A DNA stretch of 64,000 nt, taken from NCBI GenBank assembly GCA_943371425.1, contig CALRUR010000014.1:12505-76504 (forward strand). Reading direction: 5' to 3'. This DNA is from CAJBVG01 sp943371425. GTDB taxonomy: Bacteria; Bacteroidota; Bacteroidia; Sphingobacteriales; Sphingobacteriaceae. Below the pieces are notes generated by a model. The model did not search any database and was not told the DNA's origin. It saw only the letters and a list, made by a program, of their open reading frames with translations. The number at the start of each line of letters is the position of its first letter. The stretch's first letter is position 1. Below are positions 15,223-22,473 of the stretch, one piece after another. Made by a program: the position numbers and the translations under genes.

Positions 15223-16461
15223 ATGAATACAGAAATAATAACCATAGGCGACGAAATTTTAATCGGACAAATAGTAGATACCAATTCTGCGTGGATGGCT
15301 CAGCAATTGAATGAGATTGGGATTCGGGTGAAACAAATAAGTTCTGTTTCTGATGATAAACAACATATACTTGATGCTTTAAAAGAAGCAGAAAACAGAG
15401 CAGATATTATTTTAATTACAGGTGGATTGGGGCCAACGAAAGACGATATTACCAAACATACCTTGGCAGAATATTTCGGCTCTACTTATGTATTAAACGA
15501 AGAGGCCTTGGCTAATGTTGAGCGCATATTTGCACGATTTAACAGACCAGTTACAGAAATAAACAGAAAACAAGCTGAAGTGCCACATAATTGTACGGTT
15601 ATACAAAATCCGCAAGGCACCGCACCGGCCATGATGTTTGAACGAAATGGTAAATTATTTTTTTCGATGCCAGGTGTTCCATTCGAAATGAAAACTATAA
15701 TGGAGAATTCGGTTTTACCATTATTAAAACAAAATTTTATAGGCAGCACCTTAATTCACGAAAACATTTTAACAGTTGGTATGGGCGAATCTTTTTTGGC
15801 TTCGGAAATTGAAGACATAGAGAACGACTTGCCTAAGCATATTAAATTGGCTTACTTACCGAAACTTGGTCAGGTGCGCTTAAGACTTACCGCAGAATAC
15901 AAAGGTGCGTATGATACAAATGAGGTCATCAACATAAAAAATAAAATTGTAGAGAGAGTAAAAAAGCACGTAGTTGCCGAGAGCGACATTAGTTTTGAAG
16001 AAGCGATTTTAAATTTATTAATAAGCAGAGGAAAAACGCTTTCAACAGCAGAGAGTTGTACGGGAGGTTACATAGGTCATTTATTAACGAGTATCGCAGG
16101 TTCCTCTAAAGCTTATGAAGGTGGCGCAGTATCATACTCATACGATTTAAAGAAAAACATTTTAGGCGTTTTACAAAGCACCTTAGATAGTTTTGGCGCT
16201 GTAAGTAAAGAAACGGTAGAGGAGATGGCTACAGGGGCTATAAAAGAGTTTAATACCGATTTTTCCATTGCTTGTTCAGGAATTGCTGGGCCAGGCGGAG
16301 GTACTGAAGATAAACCTGTTGGCACCGTTTGGATTGCCGTGGCTAATAAAGAGAAGGTATTTAGTAGGAAATTCCATTTTGGTAATTTACGAATGCAAAA
16401 TATTGAACGCACAGCAGTTCAGGCACTTTACATGTTGTTTAGAATGATAAAGGAAGAATAA
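15223..16461 (+). CDS. cinA: CinA-like protein / NMN deamidase
   Basis: This 412-residue two-domain protein is of full family length. The N-terminal MoaB/MogA-like domain (about 1-170) has IGDEILIGQIVDTNSAWMA, ITGGLGPTKDDITK and MPGVPFEMKT. The C-terminal PncC-type deamidase domain (about 255-410) has TAESCTGGYIGHLLTSIAGSS, GAVSYSYDLKK, GIAGPGGGTEDKPVGTVWIA. CinA proteins hydrolyse ADP-ribose and deamidate nicotinamide mononucleotide, linking them to NAD salvage. The name derives from competence induction in other bacteria. The upstream spacer is entirely repeat array; the next gene has its own promoter. Confidence 0.94.
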   Translation: MNTEIITIGDEILIGQIVDTNSAWMAQQLNEIGIRVKQISSVSDDKQHILDALKEAENRADIILITGGLGPTKDDITKHTLAEYFGSTYVLNEEALANVERIFARFNRPVTEINRKQAEVPHNCTVIQNPQGTAPAMMFERNGKLFFSMPGVPFEMKTIMENSVLPLLKQNFIGSTLIHENILTVGMGESFLASEIEDIENDLPKHIKLAYLPKLGQVRLRLTAEYKGAYDTNEVINIKNKIVERVKKHVVAESDISFEEAILNLLISRGKTLSTAESCTGGYIGHLLTSIAGSSKAYEGGAVSYSYDLKKNILGVLQSTLDSFGAVSKETVEEMATGAIKEFNTDFSIACSGIAGPGGGTEDKPVGTVWIAVANKEKVFSRKFHFGNLRMQNIERTAVQALYMLFRMIKEE

Positions 16462-16463
16462 AA

Positions 16464-16493
16464 TTGAGGAATTGACAAATTAGCTTATTTTTG
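16464..16493 (+). promoter_or_regulatory. Bacteroidota-type promoter before the E2 gene
   Basis: TTG at 16464-16466, a 19-base spacer, and TATTTTTG at 16486-16493 match the TTG-N19-TAnnTTTG layout of the housekeeping sigma factor in this phylum. The ATG is at 16516, giving a short leader. This is one of the two best promoters seen in the window. Confidence 0.6.
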
Positions 16494-16515
16494 CGCTTTA
16501 TATAGACATTAAATT

Positions 16516-17856
16516 ATGGCTCAATACGAATTAGTACTCCCAAAAATGGGGGAGAGCGTTGCAGAAGCAACCATCATTAAATGGGTAAAAAATCCGGGTG
16601 ACTCCATTGATTCTGATGAATCGATTTTAGAAATTGCAACTGATAAAGTAGATTCTGAAGTTCCTTCGCCAGTAGCTGGCACACTTGTAAAAACTTTATT
16701 TAATGAGGGTGATGTAGTAAAGGTGGGTGCTGTAATTGCCATAATTGAAACCGAAGCAGGATCTGCAAGTGTAAGTGCGCCTAGTAGCGCAGCCGCTCCA
16801 GCAGCTGCAACTCCAGGAATTAAAGAAGTAGAAGAAAGACCAGCAGCAGTTGCTGCTACAACAGTGCAATCGTCTGGAAATAGATTTTACTCACCATTGG
16901 TAAAAAGCATTGCGAGCAACGAAGGTATTTCACAAACAGAACTCGATGGTATTACTGGAACAGGTTCTGAAGGTAGAGTAACCAAACAAGATATTTTAGA
17001 TTACGTAGCGAATAGAAAATCGGGTAAAGCACTTGCAAGTTCAAGTACTCCGAGTGTTGCAGAAACAGCTGCTCCAAAAGCAGCAGTAGCAAGTACACCT
17101 GCAGCATCAGAAATAAAAATTACTCCACCAGTTGTTTCCGCTAATAATGGCGACGAAATAATTGAAATGGACAGAATGCGAAAACTTATTGCCGACCATA
17201 TGGTAATGAGTAAACATGTTTCGCCACACGTTACTTCTTTTGTGGAAGCCGATGTTACAAATCTTGTACGTTGGAGAGATAAAGTGAAGAAAGAATTTGA
17301 AAAACGCGAAGGCGAAAAAATTACCTTCACCCCAATATTTATTGAGGCTTTGGTAAAAGCAATAAAAGATTTCCCGATGATTAATATTTCATTAAGTGGA
17401 ACTCAAATTATAAAGCGTAAAAACATAAACATCGGGATGGCTGCTGCTTTACCTAGTGGAAATTTAATTGTACCAGTAATTAAAAATGCTGATCAAATGA
17501 ATTTAGTTGGCTTAACCAGAACGGTAAACGATTTAGCAAACAGAGCTCGTGCAAATAAACTTACTCCTGATGAAATTTCGGGTGGAACGTATACACTTAC
17601 AAATGTGGGTTCTTTCGGAAACGTAATGGGTACGCCTATTATCAACCAACCTCAAGTGGCAATTATGGCAGTAGGAGCCATTCGTAAAATGCCATCGGTT
17701 ATTGAAACTCCAGAAGGCGATATGATTGCTATAAGACACAAAATGTACCTATCGCACTCGTATGACCACCGTGTAGTGGACGGTTCTTTAGGAGGCCAAT
17801 TTGTACGTCGTGTTGCCGATTATTTGGAGGCATTCGACGTAAACAGAGAATTTTAA
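16516..17856 (+). CDS. Dihydrolipoamide acyltransferase (2-oxoacid dehydrogenase E2)
   Basis: This 446-residue E2 component transfers acyl groups from lipoate to CoA. It has one N-terminal lipoyl domain (1-80) with the lipoylated Lys44 in EIATDKVDSEVPSP, an Ala/Pro-rich linker, a peripheral subunit-binding domain (about 124-165, FYSPLVKSIASNEG and GSEGRVTKQDILDYV), a second Ala-rich linker, and the catalytic domain (about 216-446) with His418 and Asp422 in DHRVVDG. No E1 or E3 gene is adjacent. The single lipoyl domain and DKVDSEV lipoyl motif suggest a branched-chain 2-oxoacid or 2-oxoglutarate type rather than PDH, but this is not decided. Confidence 0.9.
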   Translation: MAQYELVLPKMGESVAEATIIKWVKNPGDSIDSDESILEIATDKVDSEVPSPVAGTLVKTLFNEGDVVKVGAVIAIIETEAGSASVSAPSSAAAPAAATPGIKEVEERPAAVAATTVQSSGNRFYSPLVKSIASNEGISQTELDGITGTGSEGRVTKQDILDYVANRKSGKALASSSTPSVAETAAPKAAVASTPAASEIKITPPVVSANNGDEIIEMDRMRKLIADHMVMSKHVSPHVTSFVEADVTNLVRWRDKVKKEFEKREGEKITFTPIFIEALVKAIKDFPMINISLSGTQIIKRKNINIGMAAALPSGNLIVPVIKNADQMNLVGLTRTVNDLANRARANKLTPDEISGGTYTLTNVGSFGNVMGTPIINQPQVAIMAVGAIRKMPSVIETPEGDMIAIRHKMYLSHSYDHRVVDGSLGGQFVRRVADYLEAFDVNREF

Positions 17857-17878
17857 TATTAAATGCAATATTTTGCCG

Positions 17879-17908
17879 AAAGCGTGGACCAAAATCCACG
17901 CTTTTTTT
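17879..17908 (+). terminator. Rho-independent terminator after the E2 gene
   Basis: A perfect 10-base stem (17879-17888 with 17895-17904) and 6-base loop is followed by seven T (17902-17908). It starts 22 bases after the stop. Confidence 0.88.
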
Positions 17909-17984
17909 GTTTATAGTGGGTTTTGGTGTTTTGTACAATCGGTACAGCATTTGTGCACGAATAGGTATAATTAACACTATCCTT

Positions 17985-18647
17985 ATGAAAAAAATACTTC
18001 TTTCTATGTTTTTATTGTGCGCGTTTACGGCAATAAAAGCTCAACCCAAAGGATTTTATTATTATTCTAGATTGGGTTTAGGCGTTTCGGAGTTCAATCA
18101 ATTATCAAACAATAACCAAACTGGTAAACTAGCTTTAAACATTGGTGTTGCAGGAAACTATCAGTTTAACAATTATGTTGGATTGGTGGTAGAAGCAAAT
18201 TTATCATCAAAAGGTTCAAAAATTACGGGAACAGAAGCAGCTGTTTTCCCTAATTCGGCGCAAGATTATGAAGATATCTATCGATTGTTTTATGCGGAAA
18301 TTCCATTGATTGTAAAACTAAGTGCTCCAATTTCAGAGAGTTTTTATGTGAAAGGATTTGCCGGATTAAGTAATAATTTCAAGCTAATTGGAACATATAG
18401 TAGAAATTACGACGATCCAAATGAGCAAGATCAACTCGACCAAGAAGTAAATGGAATTAACCTTACAGAGTATTCTTACTTATGGGGTTTTGGATTTGAA
18501 GTTAAAGACAATACCGATCATTTATACGCTATTGATTTTAGAACCAATACTGCATTTAGCTCATTCGGAAACATTCGAAACAGTCAGAATAATGTAATTT
18601 CTGGTTACAATAGTTATTATACTATTGGATTTGGATATAGTTTTTAA
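17985..18647 (+). CDS. PorT-like outer-membrane beta-barrel protein
   Basis: This is a 220-residue protein counted from the ATG at 17985, which opens a good signal peptide (MKKILLSMFLLCAFTAIKAQ). An in-frame start at 17907 would add 26 residues overlapping the terminator, so I reject it. The mature part looks like the OMP_b-brl_2 (PorT) family: YSRLGLGVSEFNQL, LALNIGVAGNYQFNNYVGLVVEANLSSKGS, YAEIPLIVKL, and a C-terminal YYTIGFGYSF. Such barrels are common in Bacteroidota; PorT itself is a T9SS component, but most relatives are uncharacterised. A terminator follows at 18675. Confidence 0.78.
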   Translation: MKKILLSMFLLCAFTAIKAQPKGFYYYSRLGLGVSEFNQLSNNNQTGKLALNIGVAGNYQFNNYVGLVVEANLSSKGSKITGTEAAVFPNSAQDYEDIYRLFYAEIPLIVKLSAPISESFYVKGFAGLSNNFKLIGTYSRNYDDPNEQDQLDQEVNGINLTEYSYLWGFGFEVKDNTDHLYAIDFRTNTAFSSFGNIRNSQNNVISGYNSYYTIGFGYSF

Positions 18648-18674
18648 TAAATTGCGTTGAACAATTTTTTTTAT

Positions 18675-18707
18675 CTGAATTCATTAGGTGAACAATTCAG
18701 TTTTTTT
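18675..18707 (+). terminator. Rho-independent terminator after the PorT-like barrel gene
   Basis: A perfect 7-base stem CTGAATT/AATTCAG (18675-18681 with 18694-18700) is followed immediately by seven T. Confidence 0.7.
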
Positions 18708-18708
18708 A

Positions 18709-18741
18709 AAAGGGAAATACCTTCGACAAGTATTTCCCTTT
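18709..18741 (-). terminator. Terminator hairpin for aspartate kinase
   Basis: A perfect 12-base stem (18709-18720 with 18730-18741) and 9-base loop lies 6 bases past the stop codon of the minus-strand aspartate kinase gene. On that strand the stem ends in TTT, followed by TAAAAAAAC rather than a clean T-tract. Confidence 0.65.
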
Positions 18742-18747
18742 ATTATT

Positions 18748-20004
18748 TTAGCGCAACACCAATTGAATAGTGCTTCGGCTTCTCTGCTCTAGTAATAATT
18801 TTTTACCACTAAGTATTTTTTCAATTACGGCATCATTGTAATGCCTAATGGTAACTAGTTCTAATGAATCGTTATAAAATACTTTGTAACGTACAGATAT
18901 TTCTTTTATCAAATCCTCCACCTTATCATCATCATCAATACAACAAGAAAAAGTCATGGCAGAATTTTGCATAGTATTTATTTTAATGCCGTGTTTGCTA
19001 ATAATACCAAAGAGTTCGCTTAAATTATCTTCGGCTATAAATGAAAAATCGAGGGTAGAAATACTTAATAATTTCTGGTTCTTTTTTACAATAATAATCG
19101 GATCATTAAACACCACCGACTCTAATTTACCAACACATGTTCCTTCTTTATCTGGGTCTAAAAACGCTTTTACATACAAAGGAATTTTTTTGTTTTGAAG
19201 CGGTTTAATGGTTTTCGGATGTATAACACTTGCGCCATAATAAGTCATTTCTATAGCTTCTGCATAGGGTATATCATCTAATTTAATAGCATTGTCGAAT
19301 AATTTCGGATCGGCGGTTAATACTCCGGGCACATCTTTCCAAATGGTTACACTTTCTGCATCTAAACAATTCGCGAAAATTGCTGCACTGTAATCGGAAC
19401 CCTCACGACCAAGAGTGGTGGTGAAATTTTCGGAAGTACAACCAATAAATCCTTGTGTAATGATGATTTTCTTCTTTAAAAATAATGGAATATCGTTTTG
19501 AATAAAAGTTCTGGTTTTTTCCCAATCAACTTTACCCTCACGGTAGGTATTGTCTGTTTGAATGTAGGCTCTTGCATCTAACCACATGCTATTTACCCCT
19601 TCATGTTGTAAATAGGCTTGAACTATTTTTGTCGATAAAATTTCGCCTAAGGATACTATCTGATCGTATAAATAGGCTTTGCCATCAAGCGGTTCTTCTT
19701 CAATAATCCAGTCGAGTTCAACAAATACATTCGAAATTTCATCTTCAATTTTCGAAACATCTGCACCAAATAAATCGCGCACCATGTTAATATGAAAATC
19801 AAATACCTGCTTTACTTTTTCGTGTATCGAATTGTCTTTTTGTAAATATGCTTTCCACACTTGTTCTAATGCATTGGTGGTTTTAGCCATCGCAGAAACA
19901 ACTACTAAAATTTCTTCAGCCGAATAGCGCTTTAATATATTACATACATTTTTTACTGCCTCTGCATCTTTTACAGATGCCCCACCGAATTTGAAAACCC
20001 GCAT
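18748..20004 (-). CDS. lysC: Aspartate kinase
   Basis: This 418-residue monofunctional aspartokinase catalyses the first step to lysine, threonine, methionine and diaminopimelate. The kinase domain has KFGGASVKDAEAV (5-17, ATP/aspartate binding), VVVSAMAKTTNAL, and TTLGREGSDYSAA and TIWKDVPGVLTADP. The C-terminal part (about 310-418) is an ACT regulatory region (SISTLDFSFIAEDNLSELFGI; INTMQNSAMTFSCCIDDD), so feedback inhibition by lysine or threonine is expected. No homoserine dehydrogenase domain is fused. The promoter side is a composite repeat array (20009-20156). Confidence 0.93.
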   Translation of the reverse strand: MRVFKFGGASVKDAEAVKNVCNILKRYSAEEILVVVSAMAKTTNALEQVWKAYLQKDNSIHEKVKQVFDFHINMVRDLFGADVSKIEDEISNVFVELDWIIEEEPLDGKAYLYDQIVSLGEILSTKIVQAYLQHEGVNSMWLDARAYIQTDNTYREGKVDWEKTRTFIQNDIPLFLKKKIIITQGFIGCTSENFTTTLGREGSDYSAAIFANCLDAESVTIWKDVPGVLTADPKLFDNAIKLDDIPYAEAIEMTYYGASVIHPKTIKPLQNKKIPLYVKAFLDPDKEGTCVGKLESVVFNDPIIIVKKNQKLLSISTLDFSFIAEDNLSELFGIISKHGIKINTMQNSAMTFSCCIDDDDKVEDLIKEISVRYKVFYNDSLELVTIRHYNDAVIEKILSGKKLLLEQRSRSTIQLVLR

Positions 20005-20008
20005 ATTG

Positions 20009-20156
20009 AATTATGAATTATGAATTATGAATTGTGGTTATTAGTTATTGGGTTATTAGTTATTGAGTTATTTTAGTGCTATAATGTTGCATTTTCATAC
20101 TAGGTTGCTTTCGTAAAGTCGTATAATCGTATGGTCGTAAAGTCGTATAATCATAA
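20009..20156. repeat. Composite heptamer/octamer array (block D)
   Basis: Three AATTATG units and one AATTGTG (20009-20036) are followed by TTATTAG-like units (about 20037-20075), a unique centre containing GTTGCT (20104-20109, the inverse of AGCAAC), and five exact octamers of pattern TCGTANNN (20111-20150) that continue into TCATAAGC. The stop codon of the next minus-strand gene (20151-20153) lies in that last unit. The array fills the whole 146-base space. Confidence 0.87.
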
Positions 20157-20903
20157 GCTTTCTACTGGCACAAACACCTCCGTGGTACCCGCCACGTAAG
20201 GCTTTATCTCGTACAAACCGTATTGAAACAATATTCCTCCTTTTCGAATGGAGAAATTTGCGGGTAACACAAATTTTCCGTTTTCGAAAAAATATCCACT
20301 GTAATCTTGCCCTGCTGTTAAGCCCTCTTGTGTTCTGAAAATTTGCTCGGCTTGTTTAGTAATTTCAGCAATTTTAGCATCATCAAATAAATCATGGAGG
20401 CTAATTACTTTGTTTTTCTCTCTATCAAAATTAAGATAGTTTGTGCCATACATACCGTGTGCGCCCCCTGTATATTCAGTAAATTCTATACTTAATGATA
20501 CATATGGATATTGTTGATAAGGAACCCTCACATTTATTTGTCGGCTCCAATATGCCGAATTACTTTTAATTTCTTTCGGCATCGAATCGTATTTCATTAC
20601 AAATGCAGCAGCAGCATCGGTAATACCCACCACCATATCGTTGCCTTTAAATTCTTTGGTTAGTTCGTAAGTTATTAGTTTATTGATGCGAGCTGTATCT
20701 CCACCTTGAGTAAAATTTGGATAGGTAATAACAGCATACGTGCCAACAGTATCACTCTCCAAACGTTTAAACGCCGAACTGCTCTCAGCCTTATAAATGG
20801 TATAGTTCAGCGTATCCGTACGCTGTTCTTTTTTCTCCGCACTATTATTACACGCAGTAAAAATAAAAGCACATAAACTAAAAAATACTACAACTCTTCC
20901 CAT
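20151..20903 (-). CDS. DUF3298/DUF4163 domain lipoprotein
   Basis: This 250-residue protein has a lipobox (FTAC, Cys18) after a hydrophobic leader. The N-terminal part resembles DUF4163 (DTLNYTIYKAESSSAFKRLESDTVGTYAVI split over residues 31-60) and the C-terminal part DUF3298, with the GGAHGMYGTNYLNFD motif near residue 146 and LHDLFDDAKI. The same fold occurs in RsiV anti-sigma factors and lysozyme-binding proteins, but here there is no anti-sigma region. It is probably a periplasm-facing lipoprotein. Its TGA stop lies inside an octamer array, and its ATG directly abuts a heptamer array. Confidence 0.85.
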   Translation of the reverse strand: MGRVVVFFSLCAFIFTACNNSAEKKEQRTDTLNYTIYKAESSSAFKRLESDTVGTYAVITYPNFTQGGDTARINKLITYELTKEFKGNDMVVGITDAAAAFVMKYDSMPKEIKSNSAYWSRQINVRVPYQQYPYVSLSIEFTEYTGGAHGMYGTNYLNFDREKNKVISLHDLFDDAKIAEITKQAEQIFRTQEGLTAGQDYSGYFFENGKFVLPANFSIRKGGILFQYGLYEIKPYVAGTTEVFVPVESL

Positions 20904-20944
20904 AATTCATAATTCGTAATTCATAATTCGTAATTAGTAATTGG
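20904..20944. repeat. Heptamer array (AATTCRT) spanning a gene junction (block O)
   Basis: Five units of AATTCAT/AATTCGT/AATTAGT run from 20904 to 20938, plus a partial unit to 20944. They cover the start boundary of the DUF3298 gene and the last codons of the GNAT gene, whose TGA stop is at 20921-20923. The C-terminal NYEL of the acetyltransferase is therefore encoded by repeat units. Confidence 0.85.
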
Positions 20945-21379
20945 CATTTCACAATTAACCCATTCCCCATCCATCTCCGCCTTGTATTTCTTATAAAAAT
21001 TAATAGCAGGTTCGTTCCATTCTAATACTTGCCAAACTATGCCATGCAAGTTTCGTTCTTTAGCTTCTACAATTAATTGGTCGAACAATAATTTACCAAT
21101 TCCTTTTCCACGATGTTCCTCGGTTACTAATATATCTTCTAAATACATGCGGCAACCTTTCCAAGTAGAATACCGAATGTAATACAATGCAAAGCCTGCA
21201 ATATATCCATCTTCTTCTGCTACAAAGGCCCACCATACGGGCTTTTCGGAGAATCCTGCTTGTTCAAATTCTTCTAAACTAACCGTTACTTGTTCGGGAG
21301 CTCGTTCATACAAAGCTAGTTCTTTTACCAGTTCTAACAATCTGCCGCAATCTTCTTTAAGAGCTCTTCTAATTAGCAT
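20921..21379 (-). CDS. GNAT family N-acetyltransferase (SSAT-like)
   Basis: This 152-residue single-domain acetyltransferase has the acetyl-CoA pyrophosphate loop in VTEEHRGKGIGKLLFDQLI (motif A) and motif B in WNEPAINFYKKYKAE. The segment MYLEDILVTEEHRGKG together with VLEWNEPAINFY resembles spermidine/diamine acetyltransferases, so a polyamine-like amine substrate is plausible but not proven. The start overlaps the end of yggS by 11 bases, so the two are translationally coupled. The last four residues before the stop come from the adjacent heptamer array, a probable repeat-driven change of C-terminus. Confidence 0.88.
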   Translation of the reverse strand: MLIRRALKEDCGRLLELVKELALYERAPEQVTVSLEEFEQAGFSEKPVWWAFVAEEDGYIAGFALYYIRYSTWKGCRMYLEDILVTEEHRGKGIGKLLFDQLIVEAKERNLHGIVWQVLEWNEPAINFYKKYKAEMDGEWVNCEMPITNYEL

Positions 21380-22070
21380 CTTCCTTGTTTTTGAAATGTT
21401 TTACCACACGCTTCCCGAATATAGTGCTTCCTAATCTTACCATGGTACTTCCATTTTCTACGGCAAGTTTATAATCGCTGCTCATGCCCATAGATATTTC
21501 ATGGAACGAATCTTCTTTTCGGAAAAAAGATTGTTTAATGCCCGTAAACAAAACTGCAAGCTCTTTAAATTCTTCGTTTATTTGTCGCTCTACCTCTGTA
21601 TTTGTTGCAATGCCCATTAATCCGACTATGCGAATGTTCTTTAGCTCTGCAAATTCTTCAGAGCGCAATAGGTCAATTAACTCATCATAACCCAAGCCAA
21701 ACTTTGTTTCTTCATCTGCAATATATACTTGCAATAAACAATCTATAACGCGGTTGTTTTTTAAGGCTTGCTTATTTATTTCTTGCAAAAGTTTTAAACT
21801 ATCAACCGATTCTATAAGATGTATAAAAGGTGCAATGTATTTAACCTTGTTGGTTTGTAAATGACCGATTAAATGCCATTGTATGTCTTTAGGTAAAGCC
21901 TCGTATTTATCTACCAATTCTTGTACATGGTTTTCGCCAAATACACGTTGGCCGGCATCGTAAGCCTCCATAATTTCTTCTATACTTTTGGTTTTAGAAA
22001 CGGCTACCAGTTTAACTCCTAAAACGGCTAAATCAGTTTTTATCTTTGTAATGTTCTGCTTAATGCTCAT
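21369..22070 (-). CDS. yggS: YggS family PLP homeostasis protein
   Basis: This 233-residue cytoplasmic protein, of usual family length, binds pyridoxal phosphate and controls free PLP and amino-acid balance. The PLP-binding Lys26 is in LVAVSKTKS. Other hallmarks are GENHVQELVDKYEALP, WHLIGHLQTNKVKYIAP, IESVDSLKLL, GLMGIAT and SMGMSSDYKLAVENGSTMVRLGSTIFG. I chose the ATG at 22070 (MSIKQNI); the in-frame TTG at 22091 would add seven residues. It overlaps the GNAT gene and is divergent from the DUF4296 lipoprotein gene. Confidence 0.94.
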   Translation of the reverse strand: MSIKQNITKIKTDLAVLGVKLVAVSKTKSIEEIMEAYDAGQRVFGENHVQELVDKYEALPKDIQWHLIGHLQTNKVKYIAPFIHLIESVDSLKLLQEINKQALKNNRVIDCLLQVYIADEETKFGLGYDELIDLLRSEEFAELKNIRIVGLMGIATNTEVERQINEEFKELAVLFTGIKQSFFRKEDSFHEISMGMSSDYKLAVENGSTMVRLGSTIFGKRVVKHFKNKEDAN

Positions 22071-22076
22071 TATCGT

Positions 22077-22084
22077 TACATTTG
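22077..22084 (+). promoter_or_regulatory. Candidate -7 element (TACATTTG) for the DUF4296/mutS2 operon
   Basis: TACATTTG fits TAnnTTTG and lies 32 bases upstream of the TTG start at 22117, in the 46-base divergent gap. The -33 TTG is not at a normal distance. Confidence 0.4.
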
Positions 22085-22116
22085 TGAGCAAATTTAATAA
22101 TTTAGATGTTTAAGTT

Positions 22117-22473
22117 TTGAAAAATAAAGGATTAATACTTGTTTTTATTAGTGCCGTGATGTTTGTTTCATCATGCTCTAAATCAGCCATTAAAATACCA
22201 GATGATATTATTCCGAAAGATAGTATGGTATTTATTATGATGGATGTACACATTGCCGAGTCGGGAGTAAAGTCATTACCTGCCGATTCAATAATGATTA
22301 ATACAAAGACTTATTACGAGTTTATTTATAAAAAGCACCATATTACGGAAGAACAATTTCAAAAGAGTTTGCGTTACTACACTTACAATCCGGAGCTACT
22401 TCAAGAGATTTATACAAAAATGACCGAGGAGATGAGTAAAAAGGAAGCGGAAGTAAATAAATTACAACCATAA
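22117..22473 (+). CDS. DUF4296 domain lipoprotein
   Basis: This 118-residue lipoprotein has a lipobox VSSC (Cys20) and the DUF4296 core: IPDDIIPKDSMVFIMMDVHIAES, then YEFIYKKHHITEEQFQKSLRYYT and a charged helical end. The family is small, Bacteroidota-specific and of unknown function, typically attached to the outer membrane. The start codon is TTG (22117), which opens the signal peptide directly. The stop overlaps the mutS2 ATG by one base (TAATG), indicating translational coupling. Confidence 0.88.
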   Translation: MKNKGLILVFISAVMFVSSCSKSAIKIPDDIIPKDSMVFIMMDVHIAESGVKSLPADSIMINTKTYYEFIYKKHHITEEQFQKSLRYYTYNPELLQEIYTKMTEEMSKKEAEVNKLQP

